Shown here: in pieces, positions 40,715-51,736 of the stretch
How the letters are laid out: each line of letters opens with the position of its first letter
Numbering within the stretch: the stretch's first letter is position 1
DNA from: Nematopogon swammerdamellus
Taxonomy: Eukaryota > Arthropoda > Insecta > Lepidoptera > Adelidae
Direction of reading: 5' to 3'
Assembly (NCBI GenBank): GCA_946902875.1
Contig: OX336348.1
Coordinates: forward strand, 18,873,741-18,937,740
Length of the DNA stretch: 64,000 nt
Position numbers and translations under genes: made by a program
Notes under the pieces: generated by a model
Told to the model about the DNA's origin: nothing
What the model saw: the letters and a program-made list of their open reading frames with translations, nothing else
Database searches by the model: none

Positions 40715-42410
40715 GTCGCCTTAGTTTTGCTAGATTACTCGCGGGCCTTTGACTGTCTGGACACAGAGCTACTCCTCGATAAGTTGTCGTACTATGGGCT
40801 GGCTGACAGTGCATTCAAGATTCTTAGCAGCTACCTCATTGGAAGGTATCAGATAACCAAAACGTCCACCTCTGATGGCACTATTCAGTATTCTGACGCT
40901 GAGCCTGTGGAACGGGGCTGTCCGCAAGGGTCATCCATTTCACCTCTACTTTACACTGTCTTCACAGCTGACTTCCCAAAGTGTCTTCGGTACATGGAGT
41001 GCGACGTATTCGCTGTCGACTCGCAGCTCAGGCTCTCATTGTCACCGAGCTCCCTCGAGGAGGCGATTAACAAGGTCAACAGTGACCTTGATAACGTATG
41101 GAGGTGGTCCATCAGCAACGGCCTAGCTTTGAACACACAGAAAACCATAGGCATGGTTATGGGAACTAGGCAAACTGTTCAGAGGATAATGGCTCAAAAC
41201 CCTATGCTCAAACTTAATAATGTGGAATTGGGACATTATTAAGTTAGAACAGTCGGCAAGAAATCTCGGTGTACACATGGACAATACGTTGCGTTATCAA
41301 AAGCATGTCATGGATAAATTTAGAAGTTCCTTTGGTAAACTGAAAACATTGTATAAAATAAGAAAATTTCTCACTATAGAAGTTAGGCACAAAGTAACTG
41401 AAGCTCTGTACGCTATACCTCTGTACAGAATGCCTGTATACGTTTCTGTTAGTATGTGAAGCGACGTGTACGCATCACCCCCCACTTAAACCGTCTCGGT
41501 ATTCTCAACATGGAGAGTCGCCGCTACCTTCACCTGGCCACCTTAACAGGTTCACTGTCCCCATACATTGGAGTAAAAAAGTGTTCCCACGCCCGGTGGG
41601 GTTTTTACGGTTTTCTATTGTTTGTTGCATATAATAAAAAAAACATAAGACTGTTGGTTTTATAATTGTTTTTTTTTTAATAAATAATAAATTTAAAATG
41701 CTCATATATGATGCATGGACGCCTCCAGCAAACTTGAACAAAACTCTTTGTTAAAAAAAACCTTGAATTTGTGTACCACGCTCATGAATCAAATATGAGT
41801 ATAACATCGGACAAGGCTGTATGGTGAAAAACCTTTGCCTATTCCGAAGAAGGGATAAATAAATAAATAATATACAAAAATATACTAAATACTAATATAA
41901 AAAATTGTCTACTAAATAATAAAAATATAAAGCTAAAAATGTGTATTTTGTTTTCCTCGTGTAAAAAAATAAATAATAATAAATCACACAGTTTCTTTTT
42001 TTCCTAATAATTTTGATTATTTTTTTCACTCGTCCCCATAGGAATCATCCAAATACGCTGTGGAGTTCACTGAGAAATCTTTATGAGAATCACTATGGTC
42101 GATGCATTAAATGTGATGCATGGACGTGGAAAACCACGGGATGTTTTAGGCAAATGCATCATATATGATTCATCGGACAGTGAACATGTTAATACATAAA
42201 ATTATAACCACGGAAACTCCAACTCTGTTGTGGAAGAAACTGAAGTGGCACGGTGAAAGTCACAGATACGGCACGCGCTCCGTGGGGAGGCTGATGGCAG
42301 TTCCTAAACATCGGGGAGCCGCCTTCGAAGGCAGCTTCAAGTATGCGGCTTCCCGGTGCTGGAATAATATCCCACCCCCATCTCCTCCATAAATAATTTG
42401 ATTGCCTTTA
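40715..42410 (+). pseudogene. RT remnant of the decayed non-LTR element
   Basis: Motif A (LLDYSRAFDCLDTELLLDKL) and motif B (RGCPQGSSISPLLYTVF) are conserved. The YxDD catalytic box reads FAVDSQ, so a catalytic Asp is lost. Several frame changes follow (near 41235 and 41450), a 631-bp insertion splits the C-terminal region, and it resumes with YGTRSVGRLMAVPKHRG and FKYAASRCWNNIPPP. Closest in-window relative is the ORF2 at 48.9-51.7 kb. Cannot encode an active enzyme. Confidence 0.85.
41553..42183. mobile_element. Non-autonomous DNA element (MITE-like) with 8-bp flanking repeats
   Basis: Terminal inverted repeats CACTGTCC and GGACAGTG are flanked by AACAGGTT (41545-41552) and AACATGTT (42184-42191), a 7/8 match suggesting an 8-bp target duplication as for hAT-like elements. 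Subterminal blocks are also mirrored or repeated (CATATATGATGCATGGACG near 41703; GATGCATGGACGTGG near 42115; CATCATATATGATTCATCGG near 42158). No transposase ORF. Confidence 0.7.
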
Positions 42411-42731
42411 AAAGGCACCTTGCTGCTCACCTGCTGAAGCTGCAGAAGCAGCTCTAAATACCTACGCGACCTTCTTGTCTCCCGGTTATTTACTTGTGGT
42501 ATTACTGTGGTGTTTAATTTTAATGTTAGGTCTAAGGGGTTATGTTGTGTCACATTCATTCATTTTTCATCAATTTTTTTATTTTTTGCCTTTATTTTTC
42601 ATGTTTATCTTGTAATTTATATTTGTCTCGTTTTATTTTAAATGTATTCTAATTGCTAGGTGTGTTAATTTGTTAATTTAATAATATCGTTAGTAATATT
42701 TAATTTGTAATTTTCACTTTGTTATACTATA

Positions 42732-44711
42732 CGGGTGTCCCAAAACTCGACGTCCAAACAAAAGGAGGTCATAGAGGAGGTCATTTCCAATCAGAATCAC
42801 CCTATATGTAGTTATCCATTTCTCAGTCGTTTAGAAGTTATAGCTCTTTTTCTGGGTTTTTCTAATTACAACCCCAATTTTCGAATAAAAAATCGTAAAA
42901 AAAATTACATGTAACTTAGGTTCATTTAATTTTTTGGGGTTTTATTGCAATTAGTGTAGCTTTGTGAAAAAATTTGTTTTATAACATTTTCTGTCTTATT
43001 CCAATAGTAAAGCCTATTTCAATTAGAATTTTTCAGTAATTCATCAATGAAGCCTTGACTTTGATTGAATTTTACTTTTAAAAAATGTACTACAGGAAGG
43101 AAAGTGAACCTGCTTTGCAAAAACATGTACAGTTAATACGGATTCCAGAAAGGTACAATTCATTAGATTCATTACCATAAAACTTAACGAAGATATGAAT
43201 GAAACAACTAATCCGGTCTAACAAATTTAAAAGCGTTAGGTACTTTCTTAGAAGAGAACAATGGAGGGCCTCTCCGTTGAGCCCGTGAAAACAATGGGAT
43301 CGGTCGCCAACATGTTTCACCTACCCTATCCCCTCCCCTCCCACTCCTTTAAGCCGTTCATCACCTATCTGCGCCTGACCCACTCTTTCAGTTTCAGTGA
43401 CTCGCTAGCTTCTTGTAACATCGCCGTTCCGCTATTCTGTCATATTTTGTATATGCGAATACATGATATTTTATCTCTCTTTTATGGACGGATTGATACA
43501 AAAACGTGACCTGCCTGAGCGGCGCAGTGCGGCGGACTGAGTGCTCGCGAAAGAGTGTGTGCCGAATGCTCACAAATAGCGCGCCTCAAGTCGGTGCGTT
43601 GTATGCCACTTCCCGATAATTTTTAATTCGTTGGGATCGACGGCGAAGAAGAAGTGCTCGACGTGCTCCACCTACTCGATGGGTACCAGGAATTTCACCT
43701 TGAACGTGTGCGTTGTGTACATTTATGAACACTCTATGATCGGGATAGCGTTCGCGTTCCGGGTACCGATTGCAGTATTCCCTCGCAGCATTACGAGCGT
43801 GCCGTCACAACAACCGTAAATAAAATGCATTTCTGCATATTCACGGGGCGTGTAGGCTGCCATCTCTACGCAGTTTTCAGTTCAATAACAAGTCCAAATC
43901 ACAAGCACAATCACAGTCCAAATCACAAGCGCAGGTTAAACACACAGGATAGGGATCAAAGTTCGTAAAGAATAGCCAAATCGTATGTAAAGAAAGAAAA
44001 AGAAAACAGAATAGCGGAACGGCGATGTTACAAGCAGCTAGCGAGTCACTGAAACTGAAAGAGTGGGTCAGGCGCAGATAGGTGATGAACGGCTTAAAGG
44101 AGTGGGAGGGGAGGGGAGAGGGTAGGTGAAACATGTTGGCGACCGATCCCATTGTTTTCACGGGCTCAACGGAGAGGCCCTCCATTGTTCTCTTCTAAGA
44201 AAGTACCTAACGCTTTTAAATTTGTTAGACCGGATTAGTTGTTTCATTCATATCTTCGTTAAGTTTTATGGTAATGAATCTAATGAATTGTACCTTTCTG
44301 GAATCCGTATGAACTGTACATGTTTTTGCAAAGCAGGTTCACTTTCCTGTAGTACATTTTTTTTAAGTAAACTTCAATCAAAGTCAAGGCTTCATTGATG
44401 AATTACTGAAAAATTCTAATTGAAATAGGCTTTACTATTGGAATAAGAAAGAAAAAATGTTATAAAACAAATTTTTTCACAAAGCTACACTAATTGCAAT
44501 AAAACCCCAAAAAATTTAATGAACCTAAGTTACATGTAATTTTTTTTATGATTTTTTATTCGAAAATTGGGGTTGAAATTAGAAAAACTCAGAAAAAGAG
44601 CTATAACTTCTAAACGACTGAGAAATGGATTACTACAAATAGGGTGATTCTGATTGGAAATGACCTACTCTATGACCTCCTTTCGTTTGGACGTCGAGTT
44701 TTGGGACATCC
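42732..44711. mobile_element. 2-kb foldback element with ~700-bp inverted arms
   Basis: Left arm 42732-43441 and right arm 44009-44711 are reverse complements at roughly 95% by eye, beginning CGGGTGTCCCAAAACTCGAC and ending with its complement. Flanks are TATA-rich (ACTATA / TTATATA), so TA or TATA may be the target site. The ~570-bp core has no recognisable transposase. The repeated ORF with MEGLSVEPVKTMGSVANMFH lies in both arms and is unrecognised. Confidence 0.85.
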
Positions 44712-45016
44712 TTATATAGCAGTACGAAACATATTTATATTTTATTTATTTTGCCTTTTTTATTATTCATTTTATAATTAGATTCTGTTTATTTATTAAT
44801 GTAAATAGATTTTAATATTACAGCTGTCAAATAGGATATTCTGGAGGCTGGGTTTAAAATCAGCGATGCTGGGTCGTCTCGGCTCAGTATCATACGCTGC
44901 GCCCAGATCCTATTTTTCATAGTATTAGGTATGTTATTAGTTATTAGGTAAAACTGTTATTTAAGTGTATGTTGCAAACCTACTTATGAAAAATAAACAT
45001 TTCATTTCATTTCATG

Positions 45017-45879
45017 TTTAGTACCGCTGTTACAACTAGATGTCGACAGTAGTATCAATTCAATTCAAAAAGCGTAGAAACAATACATCTCTTATTTTGC
45101 AAAATTTTAGTTGTAAGCGAGGTTGTACCTAAGTAGGTATATTGATTTCATATGGTGCGGTGCAGCGGCAGCTACTTTTATAACTTTATCCTATTACTTT
45201 AAGTGAGCTAAACTTGTATGTATATATTTGTTTCTCGGAAACGGCTCTAACGATTTGTATGAAATTTTGTATTTTGATAATTTTTTTTTCAAGTTCGTCT
45301 ACATATATAGCTGTAGACGCCGAGCGAAGCTCGATCGCCCAGGCACTTCAGGTAAGTACTTGCCATTATGAAAGATACGTATTTACGACAAATGAGTGAA
45401 AAAAAACCTATTAATAGTAGGTATTTCAAAGGAAATTTTATGAAAAATTTAATGTGTTTCAAAATTCAACATTCGAACGAAAACATGATTTAGGTCGTTA
45501 ATTTGGCATTTTACTAACCACGTTCACATAAAAAGTTTTGAGTTATCTATCACCACTATTATACTACGAGCGAAAACGTAAAGAATGATTGTGTCCGCAA
45601 ATTGCTCTTAAAATAAAAATTTATATTGAATACACTCGTTCCATGCACTCTTTTTCTTCTCTTTTGTAAAGAGGGAATTTTTTTTATTCTGATCACCTTT
45701 GTATTGCTTGATCTTTGAGTTTTCTCTCTGCACCTGGTGCAACATAACAGTAGTCTTCTTTAAAATGTCGGGAACAAATACGACTGTAACTTTTTTTTTT
45801 AAGTAATCCGGTATGGGTGGCTGAGTCGGAGGGGCCAAAGCGCATGCTCCGACCAGCCAATATCACCTCCGAGAAGGTA
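45017..45879. other. Repeat fragments; possible THAP-like remnant
   Basis: Around 45222-45352 a block with CGGCTCTAACGATTTGTATG and GCCGAGCGAAGCTCGATCGC matches, from general knowledge, a widespread insect repeat 3'-end signature. On the minus strand at about 45750-45690, YSRICSRHFKEDYCYVAPGA resembles the second half of a THAP zinc finger, perhaps from a DNA transposon. It is too short and isolated to call a gene. Confidence 0.4.
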
Positions 45880-46197
45880 GGTGCCATACCGGAGACTTCC
45901 CTGGATTGCTGGCTATACTGGACTAGAGGAGAACACAACCGAGGTTGCTATGCGGCCATCTTACATCCAGTACGGTGGTACCAACCCAGTCGGCTACAGT
46001 TTGAGCCTACCACCTAGTAAGGGGCAAGGGAAGGGACCTACAGTTTTACACCGGTTCCGAACGGTGAAGCAGCAGGTGTAGGTATGCACGTAAATTTTTT
46101 CGTCAGAAAAAACTCATTGGTACACGCTGACCGGATTCGAACCGCGGACCTCTCGCATGAGAAGCCGATGCCCAAACCACTCGGCCACCCGCCGCTT
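45880..46197 (-). mobile_element. SINE with tRNA-like head joined to the same body family
   Basis: Sense is minus. The head (46197 to 46118) folds like a tRNA, with A box TGGCCGAGTGG and B box GGTTCGAATCC, and resembles a Ser/Leu-type tRNA 5' half. The body that follows (GTAAAACTGTAGGTCCCTTC, ACTAGGTGGTAGGCTCAAAC, TTGGTACCACCGTACTGG) is a diverged version of the SINE body that elsewhere carries the 5S-like head. Confidence 0.75.
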
Positions 46198-46585
46198 AGT
46201 TTTTTAGTTGTGTATTAACTGTTTGCATTCCATCCGGTTCTTTTTATTGCGGCCTCCCACAGTTTAATTTTTTCTCGATTTTTGGGAAACCTTAAAACCA
46301 AAGGTACCTAATTACAAATTACCTAATTGCTATCTTACATCGACTGGCAACACTGCCATCGTACGCAAGTGAATTGTAGAATGTAAACAATTTCAATTAT
46401 TTCAAGGACTGTTGAGTGATATCGAGTGACGAAATTAATAACGGAACTGCCCCGGATCACTGTAAGTCAAGTTAGTTGGAAAAAACCGGGTTAGCGGCTC
46501 TAAATTAGTTTCCTAGCGAATCGCCGCGCGCCGTCTCACCTACCCGCGCCATATTGACATTTGCTTCACACGCACGTAGTAGATA

Positions 46586-47638
46586 ATGACAGGCAAATGT
46601 GGAGGATGCAATCTGGAAGCAAAGGGACCCGAGGCAGTCACTTGTACCGCCTGCGGCTCTGTATACCACGCTGCATGTGCCTTCCCCCAACAATTGGGTC
46701 GCACTCGCGCGGCGAAGGGCCGCTGGGAGTGCCCTGCGTGCATCGCGCGCCGACCGAGGAACAATTCCGATAACTCGCCTGCGCGCTCGCGACACAACTC
46801 ACCTGCGTCCGTATCGGGAGGTGCGGACACTGCGGCGGAACTCATCACACCCGAGGAGCTGGCTGCGCTAACGGCTAATCTCCGCAACTTCCAAACCACC
46901 TTCAATACAATGAAACTCAATATGGATAAATTCGGCATTTCGCTGGACTTTTGTAAAGGGAAGGTGGACGCGGCTACGCGCAACCTGGAGACGTTACAGT
47001 CTCGGATCGCCGAGCTCGAAGAGCGGGACCGTCAACGCGAGGCCGAGCTCGACACTCTGCGACGGAGGGTCGACGACTTGGAGCGGCAGCGGGACGTGCG
47101 CGAGCAAGCTGCCCTGCGGAAGGAAATTGAACTTCACGGAGTCCCCGAGGCGCCAGTTGAAAACCTCGGCCACATGGTCTCGGTGTTGGCCGCGAAGATT
47201 GGCATTCCACTCCAAGAGACGGACGTCGACAGCGTGACGCGCGTGGGTCCACGCACGGCTCCCGGCGGCGGCGGCGAGGGAGAGCGCCGGCGTCCACGTC
47301 CCGTTGTTATACGTTTTACGCGTCAGGCGCCGCGCGATGAGGTGCTGAAGGCTGCACGAGTCCGCCGCGGTCTCAAGTCTGAAGACCTGTCGGTGGCTGG
47401 ACCTACGCAGAAGATATTCGTCGGAGAAAGACTAACGGTGGCCAACAGAGTTCTGTTTAGGAAAACTCGAGAGATCGCAGCTAAACGGGGATGCCGATAT
47501 TGCTGGTTTTGCGGGGGGAAAATTCTCGTAAGGCGCCGGGATGGGGACCGCGTCGAACCCGTCGCCAGTGAAAAAGACTTATTTCGCATGTTCGGTGACC
47601 TCACTACTTCACAAGTGGACGGAAATCAATTGGAATAA
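46586..47638 (+). CDS. ORF1 with PHD-type zinc finger, coiled coil and RNA-binding-like region
   Basis: An intact 350-residue ORF. Residues ~5-52 have a PHD finger layout: CGGCNLEAKGPEAVTCTACG, VYHAACAF, then WECPACIARR (Cys4-His-Cys3). Residues ~125-185 form a coiled coil (LQSRIAELEERDRQREAEL, RRRVDDLERQRDVREQA), probably for oligomerisation. Residues ~190-345 resemble the L1-type ORF1 RNA-binding region (IELHGVPEAP, VTRVGPRTAP, RPVVIRFTRQAPRDEVLKAA, KIFVGERLTVANRVLFRKTR, RYCWFCGGKILVRR). Such proteins bind element RNA and may use the PHD finger to contact chromatin (inference). The first Met directly precedes the finger. Confidence 0.88.
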   Translation: MTGKCGGCNLEAKGPEAVTCTACGSVYHAACAFPQQLGRTRAAKGRWECPACIARRPRNNSDNSPARSRHNSPASVSGGADTAAELITPEELAALTANLRNFQTTFNTMKLNMDKFGISLDFCKGKVDAATRNLETLQSRIAELEERDRQREAELDTLRRRVDDLERQRDVREQAALRKEIELHGVPEAPVENLGHMVSVLAAKIGIPLQETDVDSVTRVGPRTAPGGGGEGERRRPRPVVIRFTRQAPRDEVLKAARVRRGLKSEDLSVAGPTQKIFVGERLTVANRVLFRKTREIAAKRGCRYCWFCGGKILVRRRDGDRVEPVASEKDLFRMFGDLTTSQVDGNQLE

Positions 47639-48891
47639 CTTCCAAAATATTAATTATATGCTCGCAGATGTTAAAAATGGAATTACCCTTCTGATTTATA
47701 ACTATTGTTCTGTGTGGCAGTTCTTAGTATTAAAAACTGTTAAACAATTCTTTAAGATATTAAATGTCTATATGATAAATTCTATCTCTTATACCTTAAG
47801 TAATAAATCCGTGTCTAAATGGTTACTGCGGCTCTCAGTTGTATACTCACATATTATAATAATATACTTACTTGCATCTATCTGCATGCCATCTCCGAAC
47901 ATTTTCCTAAATTCATCAAACGTCATCATAACACATATTTTAATAAATAGGTCCCAAATTAACATAATGCCTCACATTCTTTCAGCTCATATCCTTGCAC
48001 ACGAGTCTCTAAAACATTACAGTAAAAGCATCTCCTATGCCAATATAAACACCACGTCATACTTTGTATACTCTGTAGATCAAATACACACAGTACACAT
48101 TCATTATCTATCAGACATGATTACCAATAAAACACTTTCACACAAATTATGCACATACACACTCACACAAAATTCAATCATCATCATTATATCTAAATTC
48201 ACAGCCGCACCACCTCGCTCACTACACACAATCTGTACACAACACTCAACAGTAATAGCTCACAAAATAAAACTGTACAATTTCCTCCCGGTCCTCTCAC
48301 ATTCACTTCAGACTTACAACCGTTCGCAACGCAAACACATCTCATCTAATCACACACAAAGGTACACTAGTTAGCCTGCTTATGCTTTGCTTTGCTACAA
48401 ATACAACTGCACATTCCTACTACTATGATTATCGCTCAATAGGTAAAAATCTAACGAAGCAACTCAAATCTAATGTTACGTACAAGTGTTTAAACGAATG
48501 TAAATGCAGACAAACAAACATGAACTGCATAATATCTGCACCAATTCAGTTTAAAACGGCTTGTACAATGTACCTAGGCCTCTCTCGTTTCTTTACACGA
48601 AATTTTCTGAAACGTCACCTGAATACGCCCTCATGCATCGCATGTCAACCGATTAGACTACCGTTCACGCATTCTGAAACTACCTACCACTCACTGTTCC
48701 ATCGAGATAGGATAACATATATAGTTACAAAAACCACCTGTTACTTCGTGTCAGATGCATTCGATCAGTCTAAGAACTCTTCTTTACATTACCCAATTCG
48801 CAAGCTTAAATTACTATCCCTACGTAGGCACCTTGCAGGTGATATATATAATGTAAGTATGGATTATTTCTATAACGACAGGCGCGCCTAG
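47639..48891 (+). other. Inter-ORF spacer with long open, low-complexity frames
   Basis: Two consecutive frames without stops fill the spacer: one to 48374 and another at 48382-48891. Their predicted products are rich in Ser, Thr, Ile, Tyr and His, have no recognisable domain, and reflect AT-rich, G-poor DNA (many CACA, ATCT, ACAT words). No promoter or splice pattern is clear. It may be untranslated linker or an uncharacterised third ORF. Confidence 0.5.
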
Positions 48892-48898
48892 AATTAGA

Positions 48899-51736
48899 GA
48901 ACATAAATTAAATCTTGCTTTTCTGAACGTTCGTTCCTTGCGAACTGGGTTCGATCAACTATACGCCACTATTATGACTGAGAAAATGGATTGTCTTTTA
49001 CTAAACGAAACCTTTCTCATTCAAGGAGAAGAAAACAATGCCGAGTTTCAGGTCGCAGGTTACACACTGATCCACCGGGCGCGACGCGGGGGGGCCAGGG
49101 GGGGAGGAGTCTCCGCTTATGTGCGCTCACACCTGCAATACTCTGTTATTGATCCTCCGCGCGACGATTTGGAACAACTATGGTTAAAAATAAAATTTTC
49201 TAACGACCTGTATAATAGGTAGTGTGTACCGTCCGCCGTCGACTAATGCTAACTCTGAAATCGACAAACTGTGTGATGTTCTCGCTGCTCTTGTACCAAC
49301 AGTTGAGTACTTCTTCCTTTTAGGAGATCTTAATGTCAATCACCTAGATATCAGTAACAGATCAACAACAACAATGGTAAAATCTTTTTCTCAGTTTAAC
49401 CTCACCCAGTTAATTACAGATCCCACAAGAATAACTGACAGCTCCAGAACCTTAATTGACGTGCTATACACCAACGCAGATCAGCTATGCTTGTATACAA
49501 GAATTCTACTCAATGCTCACCTAAGTGACCATGGCATGATTTTGGGCAACTTCAAAATCCTAATTTCGAGGGCAGCTCCTCGCAAAATCATCAGTAGGTC
49601 CTATCGAAATCTTGACTCACAATTATTTTCAAATGACTGCGAGGAATTGTCCTGGTACAGAATCCCAGGAGCGGATGTCAACTGTTCAGTAAACAATTTT
49701 AACTCCCTGACAACCTTACTGTTCGACAGGCATGCCCCCGTCACTAGTCGCTTATCCAAATTACCATCACTTCCTGGGTTTACTTATAACATTCAGCAAA
49801 TGATTAAAACCAGAGATCGTGCTGGAGTTCGCGCTCATCGCACCGGCAAACCGGAACATGACAGATTCTACAAAGACATGCGTAATAGCGTAACCACGGC
49901 CATTAGATATGGAAAATCAGCATACTTTGAATCCAATATAAACTTACACAAGGGGAACTCAAAAAAACTATGGAAAAGTCTTAAAACTTCTGGTGTGGTG
50001 GGTGCAGCCCCAATTCAAATTCCTGGTCATTTACTTATTCCAGAAGAACTTAATAAACGTTTTCTAAACTTGCCAGTCACAGCGGGCCCTTCTACCTCCC
50101 TTTTAAGTTATTTTAACAATGGAGACTTCTTTGTCAATGCCGACTATGTCCCTCCCCGGTTCTCATTTAAATTTATTGACCAATCTGATGCACTTAAATA
50201 TATTAAGGCTATATCATCGAAGGCAGAAGGCATAGACCATATTTCGATTAATATGATTAAAATGACTATTCCTCACTCCCTCGACGCCATTACCTATATA
50301 GTTAACCAATGTCTAGAGACCGGCGAGTTTCCAAAGCTGTGGAAAACTTCTTTTGTAACACCTATACCCAAGAAGGCACCTGTGAGTGAATACAAAGACC
50401 TACGCCCCATCAGTATTCTACCAGCGTTGTCGAGGGTAATGACTTCTCAACTGACAAAATACCTCATCGACAATGAAATCATTCCTGAATGTCAGTCCGG
50501 GTTCCGCCGTAGCCGCGGTACCAGCACGCCACTGCTGAGTGTCGTGAACGACGCGCTGACTGCTTCAGACATGGGTCTCGTGACCGTCCTAGTGTTGCTC
50601 GACTACTCCAGGGCCTTTGACTGCCTGGATCACGAATTACTGCTGGCCAAAATGCGACACTATGGTATCACGGAGGACGCATATCGACTTATTCAGAGCT
50701 TTCTTTCGGATTGATACCAAATCGTTCGCTGTTCGGATGCTAGCGGTGGTTTTGTGGAATCTCAGCCCGCGTCTATACTCCGGGGCTGTCCACAGGGCTC
50801 ATCCTTGTCTCCTATCCTTTACACCACGTTTACGGCGGACTTCCCCAAATGTCTAAAACATGTGAGTTGCGAGTTATTTGCAGATGATTCAGAACTTACT
50901 CTATCGTTTGCTCCCTCTGACACAGCGGAAGCGGTGGCGAAGGTAAACGAGGATCTGGATGCAGTTTGGAGCTGGTCTCACAATAATGGTTTGGCACTAA
51001 ACCCGAGTAAAACTGTCATAGTTGCCCTGGGAAGCAAAGTAGCAATTGACAAATTACTCTGCCGTGACCCTTGCTTCCTTTTGAACAATACTCGTATCCC
51101 TGTGGTATCCTCCGCACGTGACCTCGGTCTCATAGTTGACAGTGGCTTGCAATTTGAAACCCACATAGAACAAAGCGTTCGTAAGGCATTCGGTAAATTA
51201 AAAACATTATACAGGTTTAGAGACTTAATCAATACAAGTGTACGACGTCAGTTGGTCGAAGCCCTAGTCTTAACCAACTTTAACTACTGTGACGTCGTGT
51301 ACGGGCCCTGCCTTCTCGAGCGTACATCTAAACGTATCCAGCGTGTCCAAAATGCTTGCGTTAGATTCTGCGAAAGACCAAAGAAGCGTGCTCGCATCAC
51401 CCCTATTCTCAATAAATTGGGCACGCTGAATATGAAAAACCGAAGGTCTCTCCACTTCACATGTCTGGTTCATGCCGTCATAAATAAAAAACGCCCAAAA
51501 ACACTCTATGACAAATTAGCATGGCTGAGCAACACACATTGTTACGGTACTCGATCCGTGGGGAGGCTGCTAGCCATTCCTATGCATCTGCATTCGAAGG
51601 ATCCTTCAAATATGCAGCATCTCGCTGTTGGAATGATCTCCCTCCTCCTATCCGAAATGTTACCAGCTCTGGGTCCTTTAAGATAATCCTCAAAAAGCAC
51701 CTCTTGACCCTGCAACGCCAGGATGGCGGTATTAAT
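48899..51736 (+). pseudogene. ORF2 endonuclease-reverse transcriptase with a few point breaks
   Basis: The endonuclease starts LNLAFLNVRSLRTG and includes LLLNETFL, then after a one-base frameshift near 49215 GSVYRPPST, FFLLGDLNVNH and NAHLSDHGMI. RT shows FVTPIPKKAP, LRPISILPALSRVMTSQL, CQSGFRRSRGTSTPLL, LLDYSRAFDCLDHELLLAKM (motif A), RGCPQGSSLSPILYTTFTAD (motif B) and CELFADDSELTL (catalytic FADD). A TGA at 50712, most simply a CGA-to-TGA change, interrupts the frame between motifs A and B. A frameshift near 51590 precedes the C-terminal FKYAASRCWNDLPPP. Jockey/CR1 superfamily. Inactive as it stands, though the breaks are few. Confidence 0.88.

Larger units (their letters stand above)
40708..45016 (+). 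mobile_element. Decayed 5'-truncated non-LTR retrotransposon with two nested elements
   Basis: RT remnants at 40715-41552 and 42190-42410 are followed by 3' UTR sequence to 42731 and again from 44712 to a (ATTTC)n tail at 45000-45015. A MITE-like element (41553-42183) and a foldback element (42732-44711) interrupt it. The 3' UTR organisation, with GGGTTTAAAATCAGCG and GCTGCGCCCAGATCC before AAAATAAACATTTC, parallels that of the 46.4-60.8 kb element, so the two are relatives. Confidence 0.8.
46370..51736 (+). mobile_element. Plus-strand non-LTR retrotransposon, 5' portion to end of ORF2
   Basis: Comprises a ~215-bp 5' region, ORF1 (46586-47638), a 1.25-kb inter-ORF spacer and ORF2 (about 48890-51736). 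Its 3' end is displaced to 60362-60795 by a palindromic insertion. 5' end estimated; no TSD found. Confidence 0.85.

Noticed and set aside
46118..46197. Functional tRNA gene
   Set aside because: Has A and B boxes but a poorly paired anticodon arm and is fused to a SINE body.
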